The notes under the pieces are model-generated. The model made no database searches. It saw nothing but the letters and a program-made list of their open reading frames with translations, and was not told the origin of the DNA. DNA of 64,000 nt, taken from the NCBI GenBank assembly GCA_027922465.2, contig BQMF02000001.1:620001-684000 (forward strand), read 5' to 3'. Shown piece by piece: positions 1-11,677 of this stretch (position 1 is the stretch's first letter; each line of letters opens with the position of its first letter). This DNA comes from Turritopsis dohrnii (taxonomy: Eukaryota > Cnidaria > Hydrozoa > Anthoathecata > Oceaniidae). The position numbers and the translations under genes are program-made.

Positions 1-409
1 TATAACCAAGGGGGCTTATATCTGAAGGTCCTTACATAAGGAAGATTTTTTGTGTTGGAGATAAGAAGAAAGTGCAGAATCTATATTTTTGTTCTCATTG
101 ACAATAGAACACTTTGAATTTATACATTCCTTTGCCATTGTCAAAAGAGGTGGGAGTTCCTTATGTATGTAATGTAGTTTCATTTCAGTCTTGTCTGTTT
201 TCTAAAAGTTTTGTCACTATAGGTAAAAAAGATTTACATATATAAAGACACGTGGGTTTATGACCAAGGGGCTTTTAATTGAGAGGAAAATTATATTTCA
301 AATATGTTAGGTGTATATGCAGGATTCTGCCTTGATAAAAATCTATTTGTCATTCTTCTTGATCAAGTTTCAGCAACAAAACATGATAGAATAAGATGAA
401 AATACAAAC

Positions 410-3400
410 CTCAAGAAAAATGGATGACGCTTCACATCAGCTAACTATAAAGATGAAAGGAGAAAATTTTAAATTTAGCCTTTGTTGCAGATGTCAACAA
501 TGTTCCTATAAGATCTGCAAATTCAATGAAAATAGAATATTCACTGAGTATCTTTGATTCCAATCAACTTTGATCATTTTGTGCAGAAGATCAACACAAT
601 CAGTTGGAACGAAGGAGGGAATGTTGAATTTCCCACTTTTAACCTATAAAAGGTATAATCTTGAGTAGCATATGGAATGGGGCATACTTGAAGTAAACGA
701 TGAATTGACAAAACTTTATAAGTCCAGTTTATCAGTATTAAATCAAGCAACATAAAAAATAATCATATCTGCAAATAAAAACATTAAGTATTTACCTTTT
801 CAAGTAAAACCCGTAAATTGTCGTCATCAAAGGGGAGACAGCCCTGTAAAAAACAAACTTCCTTTTAGAATAACTGCCTGGAGAGACTGCATTAAGAATA
901 AGGTCATGTTTGTATGTTAAATACTATTTTGGTTTTCTAATAGTTCTTATAAAGTTCTAAACTTTTGAACTTCAGCAGTTTATTGCCAAAAAAAATCCCT
1001 GAAAAAACTCTTCTTTATGATGGAAGAAAATTTCAACATGACACAAAAAGGAAGGAGTTCTCACCACAACAAGAGCATACAAAATTACACCACAACTCCA
1101 AACGTCAGCTTTTCTGCCATCGTAACGAATCCCCTATGAAGGTAAATTAGACCACGGCATTTCACTATCAATAGCTAATGTTACTTATACATGAACTTCA
1201 GCAAATCATACATACCTGTACAACTTCCGGACATGCATAATGAGGTGAGCTGAAAAAGATGGGCAGAATAAATTCAAAGACATTGATGCAAGAATTTAGT
1301 AATTCTGATGTTTTCATTGAACACTATCTGTAAAGTACATACCCACAACTAGTTTCAAGAAAATCATTTTCAACCTACAGTAAATAAAAACAACATCAAC
1401 AGACATATTAAAAAATGTCTTATCTTTTAATTATTGATTCATACCTGTACAGATGCCATGCCAAAATCAGCGATTTTTATATTTTTCTTTTCATCCAAAA
1501 GAAGATTTTCTGGCTTTAAATCTCGGTGGCTATATAGTGGATTGAAATGGTTTTTAATAAGAAGAGAACACCCTTTTTCAATGAGAAACAATACAAAAGA
1601 CAAATAACAAATTATTAAAGAAAAGAGGTTGATATGACAGTAACAGTTTTTATTGAAAACAATTTACAGAAAGTTTCTTTAAAAATTGATATTTCGACCT
1701 TACTTTCCAAAGGTCATCATCAAAATAAGTTATTCTTTTATTCGTTATTCTGATGATGACCTTTGGAAAGTAAGGTCGAAATATCAATTTTTATAGAAAC
1801 GTTTTCGACTTAATCACTCTTGTCCATGGAAATTTACAAACTGATTTTAAGAACTCCTTCATGTACTACTTCCATTCTTCAATATGCATGTTTCAAATAT
1901 ATCATTCAGCTACAAATTAAAAGAAACACCTACCATATTAAATGTTCATGACAGTAATGTACTGCTGACACGATTTGACGAAAAAATCTTTTCGCCTAAA
2001 AAATTATCATAGACACAATAGAGGTAGAATAACTTATGGACATGATAAACTATTTTATTCAAATAATGTTACTTCTATGATGTGCAAACGTCCTCTAGTG
2101 ACTAAATAATCAAAAAGCTCTCCACCTCCAACATACTCCAACACCAAGAACCTAAATAAAACAACAGTTATCAGAGTCTAATGTAGGCTTCTATGTTTTC
2201 TTTTTTTTTTAAATTTATTTCATTTTAAAAACTGCAAAAATCACTCTTGTATAGGGGGGTCACAGGTTTTACCCCCTTGAAATAAAGCTCAGGTTGAAAA
2301 TGCCCTTTGGATTTTCATAATATGCCCTTTTCCCTTCCATTCTAGATTACACTTTGGATATGCCAATTTGAATGATTTGAACTGAAAATAAAACTAGCAA
2401 TTCAGTATAATGTATTCAAACTTATAACATCTAAGGCAGGGTATGCAAAAATAATTCAGCAATCACAATTCTGAGAATTAACTTATCTAAAATCAGAAAC
2501 GAAATTCCAAACCATTAGCTGAGGGCAATTATGCAAGCAAATTCTGTTACACTTACAAGTTCTTTTTACTTTCATAGACATCATACAATTGTAGAACGTT
2601 GTGATGCTCAATTAATTTCATGATAGTGATCTCTCTTTCCACCTAAAAATATCCTCTTTCAGCAGTTCAATTCATGTCACCAATTATGATTTATTTTGGA
2701 TTAAAATTGGATTAAAAGGGATGCATTATGCTAAGAAGCAGACTTCTCCATGAGGCAAGCACATTTGTGCTGGCGCATGCTCGCAAATCATGCTTTCTAA
2801 GGTTTGGCAGCACATGTTAATACACTGGTGAAACTTATATTTCAGTGCATTTTTTTCTACCAAAAGTTGTTGTAATGTTCTAATTGATTTAAATTGTCAT
2901 TTTAAAACTACGAAGAGAATGATAAATTCCTGTTTTCTTGTATCCTACTAACTACAGAATTTGTTATACATTTCATTTTGTATTTAAACATAAAATGGTT
3001 TCATTGCTAAACTCTACCTTAGTTGTTATTCAGATATTTTTCTCTTTTATTAAAATTACTTCATAATAATATGTTACAGCACGATGGAGTGCTTGAATTA
3101 TTTTTCCTTCTTCAAGCATCTCTGTTGTTTACAAATCATGTACCTGTGTGATTACGTCAGTTCATTTTTCATTTCTTTAATGTCATGCAAACTGTGAATT
3201 GGGAATCTGAATATAATCATGCGAGCTCAATACATCACACTCTTTATTTTGTACAACCCCTTACATAAAGTCTTAATTTTAGTTGAATACAAAGCTAATT
3301 AAAGAACAAGACCAAATTGTTTACGTTCATTTTCGGAAAATTCACATGCATCTTCCTTATCTTCGATAACACCTTTTCTTTGTTGGTGGATCTTCCTCTA

Positions 3401-6355
3401 CTTCAAAATAGAAAAACAAAGTTTTAAAAATTAAAAGATGTGTACTCAGGATTAAAAAACTTTTTATTACTCTTTTAAGCAACAGGAGTTTGTGTTAGTT
3501 GGGACCACCATATTTCAGTTTCCAAACAAAAAAGTAATTGTGCTGACAAACTAGACCAAGGAGGTTTCGTTGGGGCGCTGGTACAAATTCTTTCATGGAG
3601 AAGTCTGAAGAAGCAACTCAGTACTTTAGTAGAGTTGAAGGATTAAGGGAAAAATTTGTTAACGCTTCTTTTTGATGGTTTCTCAGGGGTTTTGGCAAAT
3701 AAGATTGTCATGACAAAACAAGTATATCAATCATATGAAAGAGATGAATCAGCCATTCAGAGAATGGGAAAATGCATTGTCAATCACGTTTAATTCCAAT
3801 TTCAATTTACCTTAGCTAGTACACTTTGTTGAATTTTTCCTTTATCCACAATCTTTATAGCAACTTTCTTTCGGTTGGTACTATGTATTCCTGTCTTGAC
3901 AATACCTGGAAGTTTCATAAACAAAATAACACTGACTAATTTGTAGATTGAAAAGGTTTAAGGCGTGAGTAAACAAAAAAGCATGATTTTCTATATCCTT
4001 AATTTCAGTGTAAAAATTTTGGTTATATAAAGAATATATTTTTAGAAAACCAATCAGAAAATCAAAATTAATTTGAAATGATAATAATTTCAGGTTTTTG
4101 AGACCAATGAAAAAGGGTGTTATTTTATATTTGAAGTTTCATTGTCAAAACAGCTGAAGCTGCACTTACACTTTTTGTTGTTTTCAAATCCTATGTCAAT
4201 CTAAAAACCGTTTTTTACTTTCTTCCTAAATATGACATATTTAGGAAGAAAGTAAAAAACGGTTTTTAGATTGACATTGATTATTGACAATATTGACAAT
4301 ACATTGTATTTTCAAAGATATTATTTGATCATATGTTTTGTTTATATGATACATGATTAATGAAGTGATAAACAGAAAGAGGAATGTTTTAATGAAAAAA
4401 AGCAAATTTCCAATTTATTTTACCAAAACACAATTGCACCATTCAGAAGTTCAGGTCATTTTACATCGGATTAGTGAAAAAAATGAAAAAGCCAAATTTT
4501 CACAAAAGTTTCCCTTACTCACGCCTTAAAGGAGAACTAACGAAAAAATCTTGGTGTATGTTTCTTTTCATTCATATTATAGAAATAATTTTGCATTAAA
4601 ATATTTGCACTAGCGGTCTTTTTAGGTTCAGAATCACTCCACGCTCGTCGCCATCATGTTACAAAAGCCAACACGGTTTTTAATCAAATTTCTTACTTGT
4701 GACGTATTTATGCAAAAGAAGTAAAAACGCCATACAGAAAATCAAAAATGTCTGATTTGAGTTCCTGTTTTTCTATATCATATACAGCCAGGATTTATCT
4801 CAATCTACAGTTCCTAGCCTAGGGTTTATTCTGTAATATGCCACAAACAGAATATACTAAACAGGAAATGAAAAAATAGGGATGAGGATAATGAACTTGA
4901 TTCTAGCAGAATAATTTAAACTACTGGTTCAACTGTAAAAAACCGCTGTGATACTGTCAATTCTTTGCAAATGTAACTAAATGCTGCAAAGAATTCGATA
5001 AATTTGCCAAGTAGGCTGTTAATAAACAATTATCGACTGCATAACACAGCATGAAGAATTCAGAATTGTGTTTGAACAAAGTCGTTCTTGGGAGATCATG
5101 TTCTGCATCATCGTAGAGAGAATAATTTCAAAATAAGTGAGATACTTGTAATTACATCTGTTTCTCATTTTCTTGTCAACATACAAAGTTGTTCTTGCAC
5201 CTCCTTATGCTAGTGTTTACCATTTCATTTCATCTATCTATGTCTTTGTTTTCAGTTAACTATTTTTTATGCTTCAAGGATTTTTAGTTACACTTGGTTT
5301 ACACTATCAGAGTGTTTTTTAATTTTTCTTTATCAGAGAAAGAATTAATATAGTAAATAATCGATTTACAGCGAATCAAAATTTAACAGCTTGGTCGCAT
5401 TATAATGAATCTTTGGGCAAAGGAGCACGAGTTGTTATTCTGTGCATTATTAAGAAGGTGTGGGAATGTTGATATGAATAGTTAATGATTTGAACGAAAA
5501 AGCTCATGGAACATAGAACAAATATTGAAAAATGTATTTCACTTGAGTACTCAGACTCAAGTTGCAACTTTATTACATTTAGGCATTTTATGACTGATCC
5601 AAAATACTTTCTAGTGAATAAACATTGATATATACGAAATAATTGTTAGGATTTTCTAGATTATATTAGGTGTTTCTGTCAGTCTTCTGGCATCTATGAC
5701 TCCACTACAGGTTAACTCAATTATAAAGCGGCAAAAATACAGATTTCTTTCACTCACTAAGCTTTTAAGAATTTATTTCATTTTAGCATTAATACTTTTA
5801 CATATCGTCTTTTTGTTTCTCTCACCAGAGATATGTAAATGAATGTGTTCTCTCTCATTAACAAAATGATGATCGCATAAATATGTCAGAAGGCTTACAA
5901 ATTAATGAACAGGATGCCTCTTTATGTTCTATCATGACGACGACCGTTTGAGCTCTTTAATTGTAAACATCTCAAGATGTAAATCAAATGTAGCCGTGAA
6001 ACTTCTCAGTTCATCTTCGAGTTCATCAAAATAAGCCCAATTTGTTGTCTATTTGTTAGTTCTCCTTTAAGCATGTTTAAACTTATCACTAAGGTGAGTA
6101 AATCCAGGCCCATGGAAATTGACCTTTAGGATTCAAAGCTTTCCAATAGTTATGAGAAGTCAAAACAAAAATAGCAATCAATTTGTATTTATATGCAAAT
6201 GAAAAGAAAATGCGTTAGTCCCTCCTGTGTTCAAATTGTTCTGGCAAGCTTAAGAATCAAATCATCCAGAACATCACATTCCAAGAAATACCTGTTTGCC
6301 CTTTTCCAAGAACACCTTGCAATAAATAGGGTCCAACTGCTCGTACTTCAGACAT
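410..6355 (-). CDS. BRSK: SAD/BRSK-type serine/threonine kinase, N-terminal kinase domain (3' end outside window)
   Basis: AMPK-related kinase of the SAD/BRSK group, which in animals acts downstream of LKB1 in neuronal polarity and presynaptic function. Twelve coding exons read in phase on the minus strand: 6355-6292, 3905-3811, 2642-2557, 2151-2073, 1995-1934, 1529-1445, 1374-1343, 1249-1216, 1133-1065, 843-796, 643-545, 444-410. They give 262 residues. The Met at 6355 begins [10 protein letters not shown], matching the conserved start of the BRSK kinase domain. Visible motifs: glycine loop GKGQTG (17-22), VAIK lysine 39, HRDLKPEN (130-137), DFG (150-152), activation loop [14 protein letters not shown] with the LKB1-target position Thr165, and [10 protein letters not shown]. 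All junctions are GT-AG. The C-terminal UBA-like and KA1-like parts would lie to the left of the window; I could not place an exon within 1-409. Intron 1 carries two TTAA elements. Confidence 0.93.
1680..1793. repeat. Inverted repeat with 43-bp arms in BRSK intron 5
   Basis: Left arm 1680-1722 and right arm 1751-1793 are perfect reverse complements separated by 28 bases. The arms contain the string ACCTTACTTTCCAAAGGTC. The unit lies between BRSK exons 5 and 6, has no coding content, and would form a strong hairpin in either transcript. Its origin (terminal part of a retroelement, or template-switch duplication) cannot be told here. Confidence 0.85.
3962..4525. mobile_element. TTAA-flanked MITE A (564 bp)
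   Basis: An 11-bp terminal inverted repeat GGCGTGAGTAA / TTACTCACGCC is bounded on both sides by TTAA (3958-3961 and 4526-4529), the target duplication typical of piggyBac and Kolobok families. There is no coding capacity. It lies in intron 1 of the BRSK gene and contains a perfect 85-bp palindrome near its centre. Confidence 0.8.
4193..4277. repeat. Perfect 85-bp palindrome (42-1-42) inside MITE A
   Basis: Bases 4193-4234 and 4236-4277 are exact reverse complements around a single unpaired base at 4235. The arms include AACCGTTTTTTACTTTCTTC. There is no mismatch in 42 pairs, suggesting recent formation or selection for self-complementarity. Confidence 0.95.
4530..6066. mobile_element. TTAA-flanked non-autonomous element B (1.54 kb)
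   Basis: Termini AGGAGAACTAAC and GTTAGTTCTCCT are inverted repeats flanked by TTAA at 4526-4529 and 6067-6070. No ORF of note lies inside. The left TTAA is also the right TTAA of MITE A, so the two insertions abut. A diverged relative appears to start at 43474. Confidence 0.75.
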
Positions 6356-7042
6356 TGTGAAAGTGTGTTTTAATTACAGCATAAAATGTCAGGTAAGCAT
6401 GTCTAATGATGTTCAATGATGCACGGTGATGTCACCTCATTTTGTTTATGTTTAGAGCTGCTAAAAAAAAATGCAGTTATTCCAATAGAATTATTTTCAG
6501 GACTTGGTACTAAAATCCTTTATTAATAGTGACTATTTATTAATAAGGACTTAAAAAAGCATTTTTCCTATACCTTCAGTTTTTTTAACAAAAATACAGA
6601 ATAATCTAGTTAATAAACTAACGTTCTTGCAACCACTCTTTCAGTATATCTTAAAATTCCCTTCCTATGATTAAAAAGTTTAGCCTGGCAACCACACAAA
6701 AACGTTTTCCAAACAGCCCCAACTAACCAGAATTTGGGGGTGACTGAAAATGTTTTTGAGGTCTTGCTGGTTGTTTGGAAAATTTTGGAGGGTAGTTAGG
6801 GCTATTTAGATTTTCTTTAAATTTTTTTAATTTTTTTTCATGATTGAAGGTGATAGGGACTGCAGAGGCTGGTTGGAGGTGAATGGGGTTGGTGCTGAGT
6901 ACAACCAATAACAATCTTTAGATATGGATACAGATTTGTAAGATTTGATTATTTGATTGCTTCACAAAAAAAAATAAAAAAAAAAAAATTTCCTGAAAGT
7001 ACAAAATTAACTTTTACATGTTTTACTGTTTTGTTTATGTAG
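6356..7042. other. Upstream region of BRSK; no gene seen
   Basis: This holds the probable 5' leader and promoter side of the minus-strand BRSK gene. It is AT-rich, with homopolymer runs near 6830 and 6966-6990. I see no ORF with coding character and no clear promoter motif. Confidence 0.4.
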
Positions 7043-7796
7043 AAGGAAACTGTAGAAAGCATTGATAACATTGCAAGTGCCGTAACCAGAGTTCATTTGG
7101 AATCTTCAATAGCACTACACAAAGTGAGTTGTAAAATAGCGGAAAAGAGAAAGGTAAAAAGGTGTAGTTAATGGGAGTTTCATGAGGTTTAGAAGGCATT
7201 ATTTGAAGTTTAATTTCTCTTCACATGGGAATTGAACGAAACTATTGAAGTGAACTCTTGCATCATACAAAAAATATATTTTTTGCTTATAGAGTAATAT
7301 ATCGCATTTTCTAATAAAATAGACATCCTGAAGTGAGTTATGAATTTCCTTCGTCCAACATTGAATAGAATCAGAGAGATATAAAGCAGAAAAACAATTT
7401 TCAAATTTGCTGCTTGATATTTCAAAAGAGCTAGTCGAGTTTGGGCAGATTAGTTTGGGCGCCCATACCACTCAAATACGGCTGGGTATGGCACTGATTG
7501 CATCTCTTATCAGACATGATATTACAGTGAAAAAATATCTCAATGAGGTCCCTGAAGTATTGGCAATCAGATGTCGAAAAGATTTGCTCCCAATTTTGGG
7601 GCCATTGTGTGACATTATAAAAATTCAACAACAAGGTTCATTTGTTATAAACAGGTCTGGGGGTCATTATCTGAAAAGGTTAAAACAGAAACAACTAGCT
7701 CAGAAATTTGTCTCCATAAAATATACACTCTCGTCTACAACATGGAAAAGTTTCATGTTGTTTTTCAATGTACTTGGTGGTGAACTGTTTGCTTAA
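7043..7796 (+). CDS. Unrecognised exon pair or gene fragment
   Basis: I do not recognise this protein. A first block, 7043-7123 (27 codons, beginning KETVESIDNIASAV), is preceded by a splice-acceptor-like TTTATGTAG and followed by the donor-like GTGAGTTG. A second open frame runs from 7365 to the stop at 7796. It has a helical, protein-like composition (for example HTTQIRLGMALIASLIRHD, then VPEVLAIRCRKDLLPILGP) before a weaker tail. An acceptor at 7376 would keep the phase open from block one. A donor-like GTTCATTT near 7636 could end the second exon before the weaker tail. No initiation codon is evident, so this may be internal exons of a host gene or a gene fragment. Confidence 0.3.
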
Positions 7797-7861
7797 TATT
7801 GTTGCATTATCAGAGCCAGAAACTCACTAATTGGTAAGTTTGTTGGATACCACATGTTAAG

Positions 7862-8859
7862 TCTATATATTAATAGCCGATTCTCTGTCTGTCTGTTTGT
7901 CTGTCACGCAAAATGGTAGATTGAGTTGTGAGCGAAATTATTTCTTTTTTTGTGTGCGGCGTGAGTTCGAAACAAATACACTGCAGCCCCAATCGAACGT
8001 GACTTTTTTTGGCTGGTGAACCAATAGAGATAACGTTTTGTTTTTATTATTATTGTTAGTTTTATATTCCAAGGACCACCGTTGACTTGGCTTTGAAAAC
8101 AATACATCAACTATATACAAAGAAACTAACTGATTAAACATTTTGGACAAAAAGCAGCAGTGGCAGAACGTGGCAGTTTGGTTTGCCAGTGTATCCTAAC
8201 GCTTTCGTGACTGTCTGAGACGGGTGAACTTTTTTTCGAGCAATCAAAATATTTAAAAACCGATAAAAAAAGAGAATCATGAAACAAAATATTTTTTTTT
8301 GCTTTTGTCTTAATAGTTGCCTTAATTTCTTTTAATCGATTTCTTTTAATCTATTTTAATCTGATCGAACGTTTTCTATTCAATTCATTCATTTAGCACG
8401 TGCATTTTTTTCTCCTCCCATGTGATCTTTTTAAAAAGAAAAGCCATTTTTTCACCTACTTCTGACAGCACCCATGTTAGAGCGCGTAAAACAAAAGCTA
8501 ATAATAAGTTGAAAAGTTTTTTCTCTCTGCGTTTTGAGTGTATTGTTAAACTGATATTTGATTGGTTTAAAATCGTAAATAAAAACCACGTGAAGTTCAC
8601 GTTCGGAATGCATTGTGTAAAGCAAGAAAGTCTACTAACATTTTAAATGCGACCGTGACAATGAACGGCTGAGTTAAGAACATGCAAGATTTGAAACACC
8701 AGGAACGTATTTCTCTTCACGTGCAAACGAGCTTTATTAAGCGATAAAGCCAGCAGCAAAGGAAGTCTTATCGCAGGTTTTAAGTGCAATAATTTGGAGC
8801 AGGTGGTGATACAACGCAAGCTGAACATGGGCGGCGAGCGACGCCGCCTTGGCGGCTAG
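7862..8859. mobile_element. Helitron-like non-autonomous element (~1.0 kb)
   Basis: The left end starts TCTATATATTAATAG followed by a TCTGTCTGTCTGTTTGTC stretch. The right end has a GC-rich hairpin (GCCGCC TT GGCGGC) immediately followed by CTAG and then T. A 5' TC, a 3' hairpin and a CTRR end are the established hallmarks of Helitrons. Against it, the base left of the TC is G rather than the usual A. No Rep/helicase coding is present, so it would be non-autonomous. Confidence 0.6.
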
Positions 8860-9418
8860 TATCATAATGAATTGTCATATACAGGTGTATGTACCGCAAA
8901 ATGTACATGAAATTTAGAAGTCCTATAAATTTGGCCTAAACAACTTTTTGTTAATTTTTTTTATTTTTGGCAAGTTTTTAAAAACTGGTAGGTTGTTTGT
9001 CATTTTTTTATATCTTGATATTTTTTATTCAGATTGAATTTATAACTTTTGATACCTGTGTACCGCAAAATGCCAGTCCGGAAAAATGACTGTATCTTTT
9101 GATTAAAATGACCTACATCCCTGAAATATGGAGGAAACCCTTTTTGTACTACAAAATGCCAGTGGTTGGTACGGCAAAATGTCAGTTTTTTAAACAACAT
9201 TTTTGAAAGATCCCTTATTTCAAACATGTTTTTGATAATCTTTATGATTTCCTAATTAGTCTAAGTTGTTTTGAAGATAAAAGTGTTTATAGATTTGTTT
9301 AGCTATAGTCCAAATAGGAGGTTAAGATTTGAAGGTTTTTCAAATGGTTTTTTTAGAACAAAAAAGTCTCAAATCAGCTTAAATGGTTTAGATAGTAAGA
9401 GAATCACAGCAGTTCGAG
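8860..9418. repeat. Region with scattered TACCGCAAAATGYCAGT-like repeats
   Basis: Four degenerate copies of a motif close to GTACCGCAAAATGCCAGT occur near 8890, 9060, 9146 and 9171. It is non-coding. The block precedes the transposase-like remnant and may be subterminal sequence of that element; no matching inverted copy was found on its far side. Confidence 0.4.
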
Positions 9419-10620
9419 GTGCATGAAGTAAACAGAATGAGTGCACCGAATGGGAAATTTTCATTATGGCTTAAAATGCCAAAACCTCCAGCAACACCGG
9501 CTTATAGAGCTGTAAAATCTAAGGTTTTTCCACTGGTTAAAGATCGCCAAACCATAGACAAGAGATGGATGGTAAGGTTGCCAATGGTGAAGAAAGACAT
9601 TTTGTTGCCATCAGAGGAAAAGTACATTGTAGAATATGCTAAAAACAAGAATAGTACCTACCAAGATGTCAACAGACAAGCTTTGACCAACGTAATCATC
9701 AAAACCTTGAAGATAAAAGACCATGTAAACAAATAAATCAAAGGTGGAAAGAAATACAAACCCCTCTCAAACCTGCAAAAGTTACAATGGAAAAAGGAAG
9801 GTAAAATATTTTAAATCTTAAATTAAAAATAAATTTCAAGGATCCCTTGAAAAAAAAGAAGTTCTGTCAATTGTGAAACAAATAAGAACAGAAAAAGATA
9901 ACAAAGAAAAGGCAAAGGAGGAAAGAAGAAGCAAGAAACAACAGGAGGTAGAGACCTTTTATAAGTGCAAAGAACAGTGCCCATATGATGAAGAATGCAA
10001 AGCTATGCATTTGAAAGAATGCCTGTCATGTCACAGTATATTGAAATCTGTATGTAGCAAAGCTGGGTGCGTTCGGGATGGCCAAAGGCCAGTAATGATT
10101 GCAGCTGCTTCTGCTATTCAAAAATCCAACAAAAAGCATGATGATGACAGATTCTCTAATGTTGATGATGATGATATGTACAGCAATGATTCCGGTAGTG
10201 AGAACATCGATAACTACTTGTCAATTGAAGAAGATGAAGAAGATGATTAAATTAAATCAATGAAAAAGGTTTGGGCATATCTGAGCCCTCCAAATAAAGA
10301 GGAAAACTTAATTGGTAGATGGTTTGCTGTATGCTACAAAGGAAAACGTAGCGAAACACTTTACATTTCGAAAGTTATTAAGCGTTTCTTGCAGAATGAA
10401 AACGGTCCTGTTGATAAGTTGATCATGAGATCGTTGAAGCCAAAAGTTACAAAGATACACCAGCCCATCTCCGCCTTGATGATTGCCAATTTGAACTTTT
10501 TGATGTCATTCCTAGACCCCTTAAAGTTGCTCCCCTCAAAGGTTCATCAAAATTTGTTGTGCCAAATTATGCAAAAGTAAAAGAAATCTTCTCACTCGTT
10601 CAAAACAAGGACAGAAAAAA
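9419..10620 (+). pseudogene. Broken transposase-like gene, possibly pogo/Tigger-type
   Basis: Three collinear blocks are separated by frame changes. Block 1 (9419-9736) contains LLPSEEKYIVEYAKNKN, resembling the helix-turn-helix linker seen in CENP-B/pogo-like proteins. Block 2 (9873-10250) is lysine-rich, then Cys-rich (YKCKEQCPYDEECKAMHLKE, then CLSCHSILKSVC), then highly acidic with repeated Asp/Glu. Block 3 starts at 10260 (RWFAVCYKGKRSETLYISKV) and continues in another frame from about 10450 (LRLDDCQFELFDVIPRPLKV) to 10625. Similar Cys-rich and VIPRPLKV-like tails occur in invertebrate DDE_1-type elements, but no DDE catalytic core is visible here. The assignment is inference. Confidence 0.4.
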
Positions 10621-10740
10621 CCTATGACTTTTTACTTTAGTTGTGTTAATTGATTATTGCTCCTGTATATTTCCATTAAGATTATTATATATGTTATTGG
10701 ATTATTTCCACCTATTTATTTAATAATATTCAAAATATAT

Positions 10741-11052
10741 AGTGCGTCACTACGATTCACTTGGCAAGTGAATGTTCCTTCATCCGGGTCGACCCATGCC
10801 ATGTGAGGGAAACTGCGTACCACAGATCTGATACTAGAGTGTGGGTAGATATTTCAGACACTGCGACGTGCTGTGGCTCTCAGGAGGTTCTACACCTGCG
10901 AGAACTCAAGTTCTCCCGTGTAGTACGAGTGTCACTGTATATGTCATGACTCCGCAGCTGCAGGGTTAAATTGTCTGACTGGGGATGTGATTCCTACTCC
11001 TTTGTGGGTCGGAGCCATTCCGAGACATCGGAGGGCATATATCTATCTATCT
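10741..11052 (+). mobile_element. SINE-like GC-rich unit ending in a tetranucleotide repeat
   Basis: About 310 bp, clearly richer in GC than its surroundings, without an ORF of note, ending in an ATCT repeat near 11040-11052. A GGTTCTACACC string near 10886 weakly resembles a pol III B box. No target duplication was established. Confidence 0.35.
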
Positions 11053-11677
11053 ATTCAAAATATATTGAAAATAGAATGGAATAGAAAGAATAGAAAAAAT
11101 ATATTTCATCAATAATGATGTGGGAGCCCCTTTTAGCTACGCTAATGTAATAGGGGCCAACCATGAAAAAAATAAATAAAAAGTTTGCAAAATTAAATGA
11201 AAAAATAAAAAATAAATAAGTAATCAAATAATTAAATAAGTAATGTATACATAATTTAAAAAAAAAATTATAAATTCAGTTTTTAAATAACATCTGGTGC
11301 TAAATCTACTTTTTACTGTTCAGTGTATATATTTAGATAAAAGTTAAATGATATCTTTTTTAGTTTTGCTAGTTCGATTTCAGATAAATAAGAGCTTCGA
11401 AAATGATTTTGCAAACAGATCCATTGAATGGTAGCAACACGCAAGAACGAATTTAAACCATAATTAGTTGTATTAACACTTGGCAGTTTCAGTAGACTAA
11501 GAGTGTTACCCCTGGTTCTGAATGAGTGGCTAGTTCTCTCAAAATTGAGTGTATTTAGAGTATCAATGGGCAGGTTACCATTAAGAAATTTATGAACATT
11601 ATATGATATTCATAACTTTCACTTGGTCAAAGAATTTCAAAATTTTTGCGTTCAGAATACAAAGGAGTAGCTGAGAC

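Noticed and set aside
1..409. Next BRSK exon (candidate near 300-355 on the minus strand)
   Set aside because: A frame can be forced after an AG, but it ends in a stop and does not resemble the BRSK sequence following the kinase domain.
8385..8828. Several overlapping short ORFs on both strands
   Set aside because: They lie within the Helitron-like element and none shows family motifs.
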